From Sphingobium sp. 15-1 (GTDB lineage: Bacteria; Pseudomonadota; Alphaproteobacteria; Sphingomonadales; Sphingomonadaceae): a stretch of DNA of 64,000 nucleotides. Positions 1-9,427 of the stretch are shown piece after piece. The notes under the pieces were generated by a model. The model was not told where the DNA came from. It worked only from the letters and a program-made list of their open reading frames with translations, and did no database searches. The first letter of the stretch is position 1, and every line of letters starts with the position of its first letter. The stretch is taken from NCBI RefSeq assembly GCF_013375535.1, contig NZ_JABXJG010000001.1, positions 744,001 through 808,000 on the forward strand, read 5' to 3'. A program made the translations under genes and the position numbers.

Positions 1-206
1 TTGAGCGCGGACATGATGTCCTCGATCTGCTCGGAGGACATCTGGTCCTGCGGCAGCGCATCGTTCAGCTCGTCATAGGTGATATAGCCGCGCTTCTTGG
101 CGCGGGCGATCAGCTTCTTGACCGACGCTTCATTCAGATCCAGCAGCGGCGCATCGCCGGTATCCTGATCCTCGCCCGCACCCTTGCCGTTCGCCTTGCT
201 CGCCAT
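1..206 (-). CDS. rpoD: RNA polymerase sigma factor RpoD, N-terminal fragment (runs off the window)
   Basis: Reading the minus strand from the ATG at 206 gives a protein beginning MASKANGKGAGEDQDTGD, followed by a segment with VKKLIARAKKRGYITYDELN and LPQDQMSSEQIEDIM. This is the region 1.1 helical module of the primary (housekeeping) sigma-70 factor, which keeps free sigma from binding DNA and gates the RNA polymerase channel. Only about 68 residues are inside the window; the rest lies beyond base 1. It follows dnaG on the same strand with a gap of about 42 bases, the classical macromolecular-synthesis arrangement (dnaG-rpoD). The family call rests on the N-terminal motif and the dnaG neighbour; the sigma core domains cannot be seen. 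Confidence 0.9.
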   Translation of the reverse strand, partial: MASKANGKGAGEDQDTGDAPLLDLNEASVKKLIARAKKRGYITYDELNDALPQDQMSSEQIEDIMSAL

Positions 207-248
207 TTATTCGCCTTAACTCCGCCAACCCGACAGGGTTGAACCCAA

Positions 249-2147
249 TCATACAATATCTTCGGACTGCGCCAGTTCCGCCAGGCGGCTATCATGATCC
301 AGCTTCAACTGCCGGACCCTTTGCTGCTCGGCAAAGGTATCCTCGTTGAGGTCGTCTCTCGCCCGCCGGGTGGCTTCCGCCAACGCCGCCTCCAGCTCTG
401 GTCCTTGCGCCATCACCCGAATGGCCTCGTCCAGATCGCGCTGCACGCGATCCGAGTCGGCCTTGCTTCTGTGAGGGGTGAATGTGAACGTGTCGGCCCG
501 AAGCATCCCCTTCGCCATATTATACACTTCACCTTGCCCCAATATGGTAAGGAGGCCACCTGTTTCAACTGTTTCTTTGCCGAAAGAGGCGGCGATCATC
601 ACGTTCAGCAGTTCGGCAAGCGCGGCATCAGCGATTCGCAGGCCGGAAAGCATTTCCCGGTGCAGCGCGATCTGCTCCGGATGCCGCAGCAGACTGGCGA
701 GAACGGCCCGCAGCAGCCGCTGTTCCATGCCGCTGGCGCCAATCGCCCGAGCCTCGTTCCCGGCGGGCGGGAGAGGGGGCTTCCAATTGCCCCGCCGGTC
801 CCGCTGCCATCCCGAGCGGGCGCCGCCGCCGCGCTGATGCCTGGGCGCAAAAGCCGGGCGCGCAAAGAACAGCGCATCATAACGTTCGCGGAATGCATGG
901 ACATAATGCGCCCGGACATCGGGATGCGCGATGGCGTCGGTGATCGTGGAAAGCCGTTGTTTGAGCGCGGCTTTCTGCTCCGGCGTGTCTAGTGGGGCGG
1001 CCGATTGCTCATATTTCCAGAGGCGTTCGACCAACGGTTCGGCCGCGCTCAGCACAGCCTCCATGGCCGCGGGCCCTTCGTTGCGGATCAGGTCGTCGGG
1101 GTCCTGCCCGCCCGGCAGGGTCGCAAAGGCGAGGCTCATGCCGGGCCGCAGCAAGGGCAGGGCGCGGGTCGCCGCCCGGATCGCGGCCTTCTGACCGGCC
1201 GAATCGCCGTCGAAACAGAGGATCGGCACATCGGCCATCTTCCACAGCCGTTCGATCTGATGCTCGGTGAGCGCGGTTCCGAGCGGCGCAACCGCCTCGC
1301 CAAAACCCGCCTGCGCCAGCGCGATCACATCCATATAGCCTTCGACGACGATGATCCGCCCGGCCTGGCGGCTGGCCGGTGACGCCCGGTCGATATTGTA
1401 GAGCGTCCGCCCCTTGTCGAAGAGCGGCGTGTCAGGCGAGTTCAGATATTTCGGCTCGCCCGCGCCCAGAATCCGCCCGCCAAAGGCGATGACCCGGCCC
1501 CTGATGTCCCGGATCGGCAGCATGAGGCGGCCCCGGAAACGATCGTAACTATCGCGCTTTCTGGTTTTTTCGTCATCCGGCTCGGCGCCGTCCGGATCGA
1601 TCAGCAACCCCGCTTCGACCAGCAAGGGCTCGCCCAAATCCTTGAGCGCGGTCTTGAGCCGCCCGCGCCCATCCGGAGAGAAGCCGAAGCCGAAGGTCTT
1701 GAGCGTCGCCGCTTTGATCCCGCGTTTCTCTAGGTATGCCCGCGCCTCCGCGCCTTCAATGCCGCCAAGCTGCTCTTCGAAAAAGCCCTGTGCCGCCGCC
1801 ATGACATCGTGCAGCCCCTTGGCCTGCTCCGCCCGTTTCGCCGCCCGGGGATCGGGAGCCGGGACGTCCATGCCGGCCACCTGCGCCAGCTCGTTGACGG
1901 CCTCCATGAAGGGCAGGCCGCGCTGATCGGTCATCCAGCGGATCGCATCCCCATGCGCGCCGCAACCGAAGCAATGGTAGAAGCCCTTCTCGTCATTGAT
2001 GGTGAAGCTGGGCGTCTTCTCATTATGGAAGGGGCAGCAGGCCTTATATTCACGGCCTGCCTTCTGCACCTTCACTGTCCGCCCGATCAGGGTGGAGAGC
2101 GAAGTCCGGGCACGCAATTCGTCGAGGAAAGCGGGGGAGAGACTCAT
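249..2147 (-). CDS. dnaG: DNA primase DnaG
   Basis: A 632-residue primase that makes RNA primers for lagging-strand replication. The N-terminal CHC2 zinc-binding domain is visible at about residues 38-65 (CCPFHNEKTPSF, then YHCFGCGAHGD). The catalytic core begins around residue 115 (EARAYLEKRGI). The TOPRIM metal-binding motifs follow as IIVVEGYMDVIAL near residue 265 and ILCFDGDSAGQKAA near 312. The C-terminal part, after a basic low-complexity linker (about residues 435-465), is the helicase-interacting domain. Length is normal for the family. The gene lies upstream of rpoD, and its ATG overlaps the stop of the upstream GIY-YIG gene by four bases, so the three are probably cotranscribed. 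Confidence 0.98.
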   Translation of the reverse strand: MSLSPAFLDELRARTSLSTLIGRTVKVQKAGREYKACCPFHNEKTPSFTINDEKGFYHCFGCGAHGDAIRWMTDQRGLPFMEAVNELAQVAGMDVPAPDPRAAKRAEQAKGLHDVMAAAQGFFEEQLGGIEGAEARAYLEKRGIKAATLKTFGFGFSPDGRGRLKTALKDLGEPLLVEAGLLIDPDGAEPDDEKTRKRDSYDRFRGRLMLPIRDIRGRVIAFGGRILGAGEPKYLNSPDTPLFDKGRTLYNIDRASPASRQAGRIIVVEGYMDVIALAQAGFGEAVAPLGTALTEHQIERLWKMADVPILCFDGDSAGQKAAIRAATRALPLLRPGMSLAFATLPGGQDPDDLIRNEGPAAMEAVLSAAEPLVERLWKYEQSAAPLDTPEQKAALKQRLSTITDAIAHPDVRAHYVHAFRERYDALFFARPAFAPRHQRGGGARSGWQRDRRGNWKPPLPPAGNEARAIGASGMEQRLLRAVLASLLRHPEQIALHREMLSGLRIADAALAELLNVMIAASFGKETVETGGLLTILGQGEVYNMAKGMLRADTFTFTPHRSKADSDRVQRDLDEAIRVMAQGPELEAALAEATRRARDDLNEDTFAEQQRVRQLKLDHDSRLAELAQSEDIV

Positions 2148-2479
2148 TTTGGGTGTGTCTCCCGAACTCCGTTCGTTTCGAGCGAAGTCGAGAAACGCTC
2201 ACGCGGCGGCCGAGCCAGAAGCGACACCAAGGACCAGTTCCCCACGATCATCGCCTCTTTCTTGGCTCTGGACCAGCCACCCACGATCCGTTCCGCTTCC
2301 AAAGCCTCGACCCGCGAAGAAAAGGCCTCGTTCCAGACTAGCGTCACTGGCAAGCGCCTGCGCGTGAACTGGCTGCCCTGGCCAATCAGATGCTGTCCGA
2401 TCCGATGCTCAAGATTATCAGTATGCCCGGTGTAATAGCGCCCATCCGAGCATCGCAGCATATAGGTCCAGAACGCCAT
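2144..2479 (-). CDS. GIY-YIG family endonuclease-like protein with a repeat-encoded tail
   Basis: A 111-residue protein of the small stand-alone GIY-YIG type (UPF0213/YhbQ-like). From the chosen ATG at 2479 it starts MAFWTYMLRCSDGRYYTGHT, giving the Y-x-x ... Y-x-G signature. LEHRIGQH carries the conserved arginine and LEAERIVGGW the metal-binding glutamate, so it looks catalytically intact. A longer start at 2524 is possible but adds residues outside the domain. The last 20 or so residues (ERFSTSLETNG and onward) are not part of the fold: they are encoded by a copy of a dispersed palindromic repeat also found just upstream of the gene. Its stop overlaps the dnaG start. Cellular role is unknown; DNA repair or a role linked to the repeats are both possible. 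Confidence 0.85.
   Translation of the reverse strand: MAFWTYMLRCSDGRYYTGHTDNLEHRIGQHLIGQGSQFTRRRLPVTLVWNEAFSSRVEALEAERIVGGWSRAKKEAMIVGNWSLVSLLARPPRERFSTSLETNGVRETHPK
2169..2197. repeat. Dispersed palindromic-family repeat unit inside the GIY-YIG gene
   Basis: A 29-base unit with core TTTCGAGCGAAGTCGAGAAA. It matches the two arms at 2531-2559 and 2576-2604 except for one base (GCGAAG here, GCGTAG there). It lies within the coding sequence and encodes the tail ERFSTSLETNG. Confidence 0.85.
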
Positions 2480-2526
2480 GATTTGATTATGCCGGAACAC
2501 ACGCTCATGTCGAGCCACCCGCACCC

Positions 2527-2608
2527 ACCTCCGTTCGTTTCGAGCGTAGTCGAGAAACGATATGTGAGTGCTTCCCGTTTCTCGACTACGCTCGAAACGA
2601 ACGGAGGT
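2527..2608. repeat. Perfect 33-bp inverted repeat (REP-like hairpin)
   Basis: The arms 2527-2559 and 2576-2608 are exact reverse complements, separated by 16 bases. The arm core is TTTCGAGCGTAGTCGAGAAA. It fills most of the gap between the GIY-YIG start and the 3' end of the yqeY-type gene. No transposase is encoded nearby. The structure would form a very stable hairpin on either strand, as in REP/BIME-type elements. Confidence 0.9.
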
Positions 2609-2652
2609 TAGGGAGGAAATCGCCAGATGCTATTTCCTTTCCCGCAAAATCC

Positions 2653-3105
2653 TTAAGAAAGAGCCGCCTTCACCAAGCCACTGGCCTTGCTCATATCGAT
2701 CACCGACCCGTGGCGCTCCTTCAGCGCGGCCATGACTTTGCCCATATCCTTGACGCTGGCCGCGCCCACCTCAGCCTTGATCCCCTCGATTGCGGCCTTG
2801 GTCTCATCCTCGCTAAGCTGCTGCGGCAGGAAGCTGTCGATCACCTCCAGCTCGGCCTGCTCCTTCGCGGCCAGCTCATCGCGCCCGCCGCTCTTGAACA
2901 TGTCGATGGATTCGCGCCGCTGCTTCGCCATCTTCTGGAGCACCTCGACCACGATCACATCGTCATCCGGCACATTGGAAGCGGTGCGCAGCTCAATATC
3001 CCGGTCCTTCAGCTTCGCCAGGATCAGGCGCACAGCGGCCAGCCGATCCTTTTCCCCGGCTTTCATGGCGGCGACCTGGGCGCTCTTAATCTCGTCGCGA
3101 ATCAT
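2653..3105 (-). CDS. GatB/YqeY domain-containing protein
   Basis: A 150-residue YqeY-type protein starting MIRDEIKSAQVAAMKAGEKD. It has the usual features: MKAGEKDRLAAVRLILAKLK near the N terminus, VVEVLQKMAKQRRESIDMF in the middle, and a C-terminal tRNA-binding-like module (LSEDETKAAIEGIKAEVGA, then DMGKVMAALKERHGS). YqeY is the free-standing relative of the C-terminal domain of the amidotransferase subunit GatB and is thought to help aminoacyl-tRNA handling; its exact role is unsettled. The reading frame stays open far upstream, antisense to carA, but only the part from 3105 belongs to the family, so the start is set there. It is transcribed divergently from carA. Confidence 0.93.
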   Translation of the reverse strand: MIRDEIKSAQVAAMKAGEKDRLAAVRLILAKLKDRDIELRTASNVPDDDVIVVEVLQKMAKQRRESIDMFKSGGRDELAAKEQAELEVIDSFLPQQLSEDETKAAIEGIKAEVGAASVKDMGKVMAALKERHGSVIDMSKASGLVKAALS

Positions 3106-3258
3106 GCGAATGAATCCTGTTTCTTCCGGAAAGGTCCAGATATAACGCCAAAAGAGATTTTTAACAGGAGTTGACCGCAGGGCCTCACCCGCATAGGTGA
3201 CCGGCCGTTTAACCCGCTTGAGACGGGTTCCCGCAAAAGCATAAAGGACGATACGACC

Positions 3259-4419
3259 ATGGCTGACGCCAAGACCCTCATTGTGCCCAAAGGAGCGACA
3301 GGGGTATTGGTTTTTGCCGATGGCTCCGCGGTGTTCGGCCGCGGTTTCGGCGCGAGCGGCGATGCGGTGGGCGAACTGTGCTTCAACACGGCGATGACCG
3401 GCTATCAGGAAGTGATGACCGACCCCAGCTATGCGGGCCAGATCGTCACCTTCACCTTCCCGCATATCGGCAATGTCGGCACCAATCTGGACGATGTGGA
3501 GGCGGACCTGCCCCACGCGCTTGGTTGCGTCGTGCGTCAGGACGTCACCGAACCGAGCAATTTCCGCAATGTCGAACCCTTCGATCAGTGGATGAAGGAA
3601 AAGGGCCGCATCGGCCTGGCTGGTGTCGACACCCGCGCGCTGACGCGGTTGATCCGCCTCAAGGGCGCGCCCAATGTCGTGATCGCGCACGATCCGGAAG
3701 GCCGGTTCGACCTGGAAGCGCTCGCCGCCAAGGCCGCTGGCTGGCCGGGCCTGGAGGGCATGGACCTCGCCATCGAAGTGTCGGGCAAGGAACGCCTCTG
3801 GAAAGACGGCGTGTGGAAGCTGGGTTTCGGCTACGGCCTCGATGAAGCGGGTGAAGAACGCCCCCATGTCGTCGCGCTCGATTATGGCGCGAAGAACAAT
3901 ATCTTCCGCAATCTGGTGAAGGCCGGCGCCCGGGTCACCGTGCTGCCTGCGACTGCCTCCTTCGAGCAGGTGATGGAGCAGAAGCCCGACGGCGTGTTCC
4001 TCTCCAACGGCCCCGGCGATCCGGCCGCGACCGGCGAATATGCCGTGCCTGTGATCCGCAAGGTGCTGGAAGCCGACAAGCCCGTTTTCGGTATCTGCCT
4101 TGGCCACCAGATGCTGGCGCTCGCGGCGGGCGCGAAGACGATCAAGATGCATCAGGGCCATCGCGGCGCCAACCACCCGGTCAAGCGCCTGTCCGACGGT
4201 CTGGTCGAGATTACCTCGATGAACCACGGCTTCGCGGTCGATGCCGACACGCTGCCCGCCAATGTGAAGCCGACCCATGTGTCGCTGTTCGACGGCAGCA
4301 ATTGCGGCATCGAACTGACGGATAAGAGAGCCTTCTCGGTCCAGTACCACCCCGAAGCCTCGCCCGGCCCGCAGGACAGCTTCTACTTGTTCCAGCGCTT
4401 CGTAGAGGGGCTTAAGTGA
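3259..4419 (+). CDS. carA: Carbamoyl-phosphate synthase small (glutaminase) subunit
   Basis: A 386-residue glutamine amidotransferase subunit. It releases ammonia from glutamine and channels it to CarB to form carbamoyl phosphate for pyrimidine and arginine synthesis. The N-terminal CPSase small-chain domain (about residues 1-150) is followed by a class I glutaminase domain with the catalytic cysteine in FGICLGHQMLALAAG (about residue 282) and the His/Glu pair in VQYHPEASPGP near 365. An ATG preceded by AAAGGA at 3244-3249 sets the start. Its stop overlaps the GTG of the next gene. The upstream 5' region contains a short hairpin at 3211-3229 of unknown meaning. Confidence 0.98.
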   Translation: MADAKTLIVPKGATGVLVFADGSAVFGRGFGASGDAVGELCFNTAMTGYQEVMTDPSYAGQIVTFTFPHIGNVGTNLDDVEADLPHALGCVVRQDVTEPSNFRNVEPFDQWMKEKGRIGLAGVDTRALTRLIRLKGAPNVVIAHDPEGRFDLEALAAKAAGWPGLEGMDLAIEVSGKERLWKDGVWKLGFGYGLDEAGEERPHVVALDYGAKNNIFRNLVKAGARVTVLPATASFEQVMEQKPDGVFLSNGPGDPAATGEYAVPVIRKVLEADKPVFGICLGHQMLALAAGAKTIKMHQGHRGANHPVKRLSDGLVEITSMNHGFAVDADTLPANVKPTHVSLFDGSNCGIELTDKRAFSVQYHPEASPGPQDSFYLFQRFVEGLK

Positions 4420-4784
4420 GCCTCAACCTGCCCTCGGTTGACGAAGCCCGCCTCGCAGCAGAGTGGGAGGCGGACAAGGAAGTCCTCGCCAATCTCGCGG
4501 CGAATGGCGACGTGGCGCGCATCGCGCGCCCGGTCGACGTCAGCTTCAAGGGCAGCGAGAAGGATTTCGAGCGCGTTCTCACTATCGCCAGCCAGTTCGG
4601 CTTCGTCGAGCTGGACCGCGAGGAAGATGAGGAGGGCGACCTCTTCCTGTTCCTCGAATGCGAGCAGCCGGTCGATGAACAATCGATCCGCGCCCTGACG
4701 AAGAAATGCCTCCAGATCGAAATCCTCTGCGGCGTCGAATATGACGGCTGGGGTTGCGAAGCCCGGACGGGGGGCGTGCATTGA
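4416..4784 (+). CDS. RraB-like ribonuclease E inhibitor family protein
   Basis: A 122-residue acidic protein starting at GTG 4416, overlapping the carA stop (GTGA). It resembles the RraB family (regulator of RNase E): paired acidic stretch LDREEDEEGDLFLFLECEQP near residues 69-88 and the C-terminal hallmark VEYDGWG at about 108-114, which E. coli RraB also has. RraB binds the C-terminal region of RNase E and modulates mRNA decay; whether this alphaproteobacterial member does so is inference. Codon use and GC match carA, so it is a long-standing member of the operon. Its stop overlaps the probable TTG start of the AT-rich gene that follows. Confidence 0.75.
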   Translation: MSLNLPSVDEARLAAEWEADKEVLANLAANGDVARIARPVDVSFKGSEKDFERVLTIASQFGFVELDREEDEEGDLFLFLECEQPVDEQSIRALTKKCLQIEILCGVEYDGWGCEARTGGVH

Positions 4785-5530
4785 GCGATTCAAAAAGGAT
4801 CGAAGACTACGCGCTTGTATATTTTCTATCGCAGGCTGAACAGCTTGGGTTTGCCGGTGGATATATTCGGGTTGACGAGTTTCGTCGTTCGCTTGAAGAG
4901 AGTTTTTCAAATTACTTCCGGGATAGCGACTACGATAAGGTAGTCAGCGTGCGTGATATGTCGGCATCTTTGTTTGACAGCATGTTGAGCGCTAGCATGA
5001 TCGATACTGTCAGTGATGAATACGCTGGAGATTATTTTTGTCTGCGCGCCCCTAAGTACAGCAAATTTAGAGCGGACTTTTTATCCTCTAGTTCGATCTA
5101 TGCCATGGCATCGAAAGTAGGCGATCGATTCTATAAGGATGTATTGGATAATTATATCCATAATTATCTTGCTGATGAGGGCGCTGTCCAAGTTGGGTTA
5201 AGTGACGAAATAGCGCCTGCTTCAGATAGGGTTGTTACGTTCTCCGATAATCAGATTTCAGAACTTGATCAGAAAGCTACAGAGGTAATTAACGCTGTTT
5301 CTGATCAAAACCAAATCGCTGATGAACCGGGTCTCAGAGAGATCGTTCTGGGACAGCTTAAGGCTGGTCGAGAATTGGTGAGAGCTGGTAGCTTTAAGCT
5401 ATACGTGCTTGAAATTACTCTGATCGAAACGCTCCGCTTCTTGGTTAAGCGATACGAACGGGAAGCAATTGGCGGGTTAGCCGCTGCACTAATAACTGCG
5501 CTGATAAAGCATATCGGGATTGACGCATAA
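4781..5530 (+). CDS. AT-rich orphan protein with C-terminal hydrophobic helix, inserted between carA/rraB and carB
   Basis: I do not recognise the family. The frame is open from 4754; the TTG at 4781 fits best because it overlaps the preceding stop (TTGA) and gives a 249-residue protein starting [15 protein letters not shown] after the initiator. Residues 1-110 resemble a winged-helix-like alpha/beta segment with many aromatics. The middle is acidic and polar. The C-terminal 60 residues hold a charged helix ([19 protein letters not shown]) followed by a hydrophobic helix, [19 protein letters not shown], that could sit in a membrane. A sampled stretch is about 45% GC while carA and carB are clearly above 60%, so it was probably acquired recently. 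Its stop overlaps the carB ATG by one base (TAATG). A conflict or defence role is only a guess. Confidence 0.8.
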   Translation: MSDSKRIEDYALVYFLSQAEQLGFAGGYIRVDEFRRSLEESFSNYFRDSDYDKVVSVRDMSASLFDSMLSASMIDTVSDEYAGDYFCLRAPKYSKFRADFLSSSSIYAMASKVGDRFYKDVLDNYIHNYLADEGAVQVGLSDEIAPASDRVVTFSDNQISELDQKATEVINAVSDQNQIADEPGLREIVLGQLKAGRELVRAGSFKLYVLEITLIETLRFLVKRYEREAIGGLAAALITALIKHIGIDA

Positions 5531-8500
5531 TGCCCAAACGCACCGACATCTCCTCCATCCTCATCATCGGCGCTGGCCCGATCATCATCGGCCAGGCTTG
5601 CGAGTTCGACTATTCGGGCACGCAGGCGGTGAAGGCGCTCAAGGAAGAGGGCTATCGCATCATCCTGGTGAATTCCAACCCGGCCACCATCATGACCGAC
5701 CCGGAATTTGCCGACGCGACCTATGTCGAGCCGATCACGCCCGAAATCGTGGCGAAGATCATCGAAAAGGAACGCCCCGACGCGGTGCTGCCGACCATGG
5801 GCGGCCAGACCGCGCTCAACACGGCGCTGGCGCTGTTCAATGACGGCACGCTGGAAAAATATGGCGTCAAGATGATCGGCGCCGACGCGCGCGCCATCGA
5901 CAAGGCCGAAGATCGCCTGAAGTTCCGCGACGCGATGGACAAGATCGGCCTGGAATCCGCCCGCTCGCGCATTGCCCACACGATGGAAGAGGCGCTGGAG
6001 GCGCTGGAGTTCACAGGCCTGCCCTCGATCATCCGCCCCAGCTTCACGCTCGGCGGCACCGGCGGCGGCGTCGCCTATAACAAGGAAGAGTTCAAGCGGA
6101 TCGTCTCCGAAGGCCTCGACGCTTCGCCCACCACCGAAGTGCTGATCGAAGAATCGCTGCTCGGCTGGAAAGAATATGAGATGGAGGTCGTCCGGGACCG
6201 GAACGACAATGCCATCATCATCTGCTCCATCGAAAATGTCGATCCGATGGGCGTCCATACCGGCGACTCCATCACCGTCGCGCCCGCGCTGACCCTGACC
6301 GACAAGGAATATCAGATCATGCGCAACGCGAGCATCGCGGTGCTGCGTGAAATCGGCGTAGAAACAGGCGGTTCGAACGTGCAGTTCGCAGTCAATCCGA
6401 AGGACGGTCGCCTGATCGTCATCGAGATGAACCCGCGCGTTTCCCGCTCCTCGGCGCTGGCGTCGAAGGCGACCGGCTTCCCCATCGCCAAGGTCGCGGC
6501 GAAGCTGGCCGTCGGCTACACGCTGGACGAGATCGAGAATGACATTACCGGCGCGACCCCGGCGTCGTTCGAACCGACCATCGACTATGTCGTGACCAAG
6601 ATTCCGCGCTTCGCCTTCGAGAAGTTCAAGGGGAGCGAGCCGCTGCTCGGCACCGCGATGAAGTCGGTGGGCGAGGTGATGGCGATCGGCCGCAACATCC
6701 ATGAATCGATGCAGAAGGCGCTGCGCGGTCTGGAAACCGGCCTGTGTGGTTTCAATGAGGTCGAGCATCTGGCCGGCGCAGCGAAGGACGACATCATCGC
6801 CGCCCTGGCGCAGCCGACCCCGGACCGTCTGCTGGTCGCCGCTCAGGCTTTGCGCGAGGGGCTGACCGTCGCGGAAATCCACGGCATCGCCAAGTTCGAC
6901 CCCTGGTTCCTGGAACGGATCAAGGAAATCATCGACGCCGAAGCCGAAATCCTCTCCAACGGCTTGCCGCAGGATGCGGACGGCATGCGTCGCCTGAAAT
7001 CCATGGGCTTCTCTGACAAGCGGCTTGCCTGGCTGGCGCTCAAGTCGGCCAATCTGCGCGGCATGGAGCGCGGCATCGCGCACGGTTCGGGCCTGATCCA
7101 CGAAGCGGTCAAGGCGATGACCGGCGGCGTTACCGAAGATGAAGTGCGCGCGCTGCGCCACAGGCTGGGCGTGCGTCCGGTCTTCAAGCGCATCGACACC
7201 TGCGCGGCTGAGTTCGAGGCGAAGACGCCTTATATGTACTCGACCTATGAAGCGCCGATCTTCGGTGAAGCCGAGAATGAAGCGCAGCCCAGCGACCGCA
7301 AGAAGGTCGTGATCCTGGGCGGCGGTCCCAACCGCATCGGGCAGGGGATCGAGTTCGACTATTGCTGCGTCCACGCCTGTTTCGCGCTCAGCGAGGCCGG
7401 CTATGAGACGATCATGGTCAACTGCAACCCGGAAACGGTGTCGACCGACTATGACACGTCCGACCGTCTCTATTTCGAGCCGCTAACCGCTGAGGACGTC
7501 CTCGAAATATTGAGCGTCGAAATGTCGAACGGCACTCTGGCGGGCGTCATCGTCCAGTTTGGCGGCCAGACGCCGCTGAAGCTTGCGCAGGCGCTGGAGG
7601 ATGCGGGCATCCCGATCCTCGGCACTTCGCCCGACGCCATCGACCTGGCCGAAGATCGCGAGCGTTTCGCCGCCCTCATCGACAAGCTCAAGCTCAAGCA
7701 GCCCGCCAACGGCATCGCCCGCAGCCGCGAGGAAGCGATCGCGGTCGCCAACCGCATCGGCTATCCGGTCCTCATGCGTCCGTCCTATGTCCTTGGCGGC
7801 CGCGCCATGGAGATTGTCGACGGTCAGGCGCAGTTGGAGGAATATATCGCCACCGCCGTTCAGGTGTCGGGCGACTCCCCGGTGCTGATCGACCAATATC
7901 TGCGCGACGCGATCGAGGTGGACGTGGATGCGCTGTGCGATGGCGACGATGTTGTCGTGGCGGGCGTGCTCCAGCATATCGAGGAGGCGGGCGTCCATTC
8001 CGGCGACTCCGCCTGCTCGCTGCCGCCCTACAGCCTGTCGGATGACATCATCGCGGAAATCGAGCGCCAGACCGAAGTGCTGGCCCGTGCCCTGTCGGTG
8101 CGCGGCCTCATGAACATCCAGTTCGCGGTCAAGGATGGCGTGGTCTATCTGATCGAGGTCAACCCCCGTGCCAGCCGCACCGTGCCCTTCGTCGCCAAGG
8201 CCATCGGCACCCCCATCGCCAAGATCGCCAGCCGCGTCATGGCGGGCGAAAAGCTCAAGGACCTGCCGAAGATCGACCGCAACGCGATCGATCATATCGC
8301 GGTCAAGGAAGCCGTATTCCCCTTCGCGCGCTTTGCTGGCGTCGACCCCGTGCTGTCGCCGGAAATGAAGAGCACCGGCGAAGTCATGGGCATCGACAGC
8401 GATTTCGCGACTGCCTTTGCCAAGGCGCAGCTCGGCGCGGGCACCGTCCTGCCCAAGAGTGGCACCGTGTTCGTGTCGGTCAAGGACAGCGACAAGCCGG

Positions 8501-8865
8501 TGATCCTGCCCGCCGTCCAGAAGATGGCGGCTCTGGGCTTCACCATCATCGCGACCGGCGGCACCGCCCGCTATCTGGAAGAACAGGGTATCGCCGTGCA
8601 GGGCGTGAACAAGGTGGCCGAAGGCCGTCCGCATATCGTGGACAAGATCACCGACGGCGACGTCGATCTGATCTTCAACACGACCGAGGGCTGGCAGTCG
8701 CTGAAAGACAGCAAGGCGATCCGCACCAGCGCGCTGCGCGCGAAGGTCGCCAGCTTCACCACGGCGGCCGCCAGCCTTGCCGCGGCGGACGCGATCGAGG
8801 CGCTTCGGGGACATGCCCTTGAAGTGCGGTCGCTCCAGTCCTATTATCCCGTGTCGCAAGCCTGA
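5530..8865 (+). CDS. carB: Carbamoyl-phosphate synthase large subunit
   Basis: A 1111-residue ATP-grasp enzyme that joins ammonia from CarA with bicarbonate and two ATP to make carbamoyl phosphate. The duplicated halves are visible: the first opens with [20 protein letters not shown] near residue 9, the second with [20 protein letters not shown] near residue 596. Each has an ATP-grasp metal site of the type [20 protein letters not shown] (about 297) and [20 protein letters not shown] (about 876). The last 150 residues are the MGS-like allosteric domain ([17 protein letters not shown]). Length is normal. It is separated from carA by an RraB-like gene and an AT-rich orphan but remains in a tight, overlapping operon. 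Confidence 0.98.
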   Translation: MPKRTDISSILIIGAGPIIIGQACEFDYSGTQAVKALKEEGYRIILVNSNPATIMTDPEFADATYVEPITPEIVAKIIEKERPDAVLPTMGGQTALNTALALFNDGTLEKYGVKMIGADARAIDKAEDRLKFRDAMDKIGLESARSRIAHTMEEALEALEFTGLPSIIRPSFTLGGTGGGVAYNKEEFKRIVSEGLDASPTTEVLIEESLLGWKEYEMEVVRDRNDNAIIICSIENVDPMGVHTGDSITVAPALTLTDKEYQIMRNASIAVLREIGVETGGSNVQFAVNPKDGRLIVIEMNPRVSRSSALASKATGFPIAKVAAKLAVGYTLDEIENDITGATPASFEPTIDYVVTKIPRFAFEKFKGSEPLLGTAMKSVGEVMAIGRNIHESMQKALRGLETGLCGFNEVEHLAGAAKDDIIAALAQPTPDRLLVAAQALREGLTVAEIHGIAKFDPWFLERIKEIIDAEAEILSNGLPQDADGMRRLKSMGFSDKRLAWLALKSANLRGMERGIAHGSGLIHEAVKAMTGGVTEDEVRALRHRLGVRPVFKRIDTCAAEFEAKTPYMYSTYEAPIFGEAENEAQPSDRKKVVILGGGPNRIGQGIEFDYCCVHACFALSEAGYETIMVNCNPETVSTDYDTSDRLYFEPLTAEDVLEILSVEMSNGTLAGVIVQFGGQTPLKLAQALEDAGIPILGTSPDAIDLAEDRERFAALIDKLKLKQPANGIARSREEAIAVANRIGYPVLMRPSYVLGGRAMEIVDGQAQLEEYIATAVQVSGDSPVLIDQYLRDAIEVDVDALCDGDDVVVAGVLQHIEEAGVHSGDSACSLPPYSLSDDIIAEIERQTEVLARALSVRGLMNIQFAVKDGVVYLIEVNPRASRTVPFVAKAIGTPIAKIASRVMAGEKLKDLPKIDRNAIDHIAVKEAVFPFARFAGVDPVLSPEMKSTGEVMGIDSDFATAFAKAQLGAGTVLPKSGTVFVSVKDSDKPVILPAVQKMAALGFTIIATGGTARYLEEQGIAVQGVNKVAEGRPHIVDKITDGDVDLIFNTTEGWQSLKDSKAIRTSALRAKVASFTTAAASLAAADAIEALRGHALEVRSLQSYYPVSQA

Positions 8866-8945
8866 TCCCCTGCATAGGAAACACGCTGCGGGTGGCCCCA
8901 AGGTCGGGGCCGCCAAAGGGAAGTTTTGACGAAGGATTTGCAAGA

Positions 8946-9422
8946 ATGGCGACCGTCGAGAAGATGCCGATGCTGCAAATGGGCTATGACAAACTCAACA
9001 CGCAGCTCCGCGAATTGAAGGCCGAGCGGCCCTTGATCGTGGACGCCATCGAAGAAGCGCGCGCGCATGGCGACCTCTCTGAAAATGCCGAATATCATGC
9101 GGCGAAGGAACGGCAGGGCCAGGTCGAAGCGACGATCGCGGACCTGGAGGACAAGCTGTCCCGCGCCCAGATCATCGACCCGACCACCCTGTCGGGCGAC
9201 AAGATCGTGTTCGGCGCGACCGTCACGCTGCTGGATGAGGACGAGAAGCCGGTCAAATATCAGATCGTGGGGCAGGCCGAGGCGGATGCCAAGGCAGGCA
9301 TGATCAGCTATAACAGCCCGATCGGCCGCGCGCTGATCGGCCGCCAGATCGGGGAAGAGGTTGAAGTGTCGGTGCCCGCGGGCGACAAATTCTACCTGGT
9401 CGACAAGATCGATTTCATCTGA
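8946..9422 (+). CDS. greA: Transcription elongation factor GreA
   Basis: A 158-residue GreA that rescues backtracked RNA polymerase by stimulating transcript cleavage. From the ATG at 8946 it starts [20 protein letters not shown]. The N-terminal coiled coil carries the tip acidic residues in [20 protein letters not shown] (about residues 38-57). The C-terminal FKBP-like domain holds [14 protein letters not shown] near 123. An upstream in-frame start at 8892 would add a non-conserved leader, so the shorter start is used. It lies about 80 bases after carB, the common alphaproteobacterial carAB-greA order. Confidence 0.97.
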   Translation: MATVEKMPMLQMGYDKLNTQLRELKAERPLIVDAIEEARAHGDLSENAEYHAAKERQGQVEATIADLEDKLSRAQIIDPTTLSGDKIVFGATVTLLDEDEKPVKYQIVGQAEADAKAGMISYNSPIGRALIGRQIGEEVEVSVPAGDKFYLVDKIDFI

Positions 9423-9427
9423 AACCC

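Noticed and set aside
2527-2608. Short direct/inverted repeats considered as a CRISPR remnant
   Set aside because: Only inverted arms with one 16-base spacer, no regular repeat-spacer series and no cas genes.
3211-3229. Short hairpin AACCCG...CGGGTT in the carA leader
   Set aside because: Stem of six bases, no T-run and no alternative pairing seen; too weak to call an attenuator.
4383-4910. Minus-strand frame across the carA/rraB junction
   Set aside because: Overlaps two supported genes and shows no conserved motif.
5305-7374. Long antisense reading frame (689 codons) opposite carB
   Set aside because: High GC keeps reverse frames open; the translation is low-complexity and His/Asp/Arg-rich without any family motif, and carB is certain.
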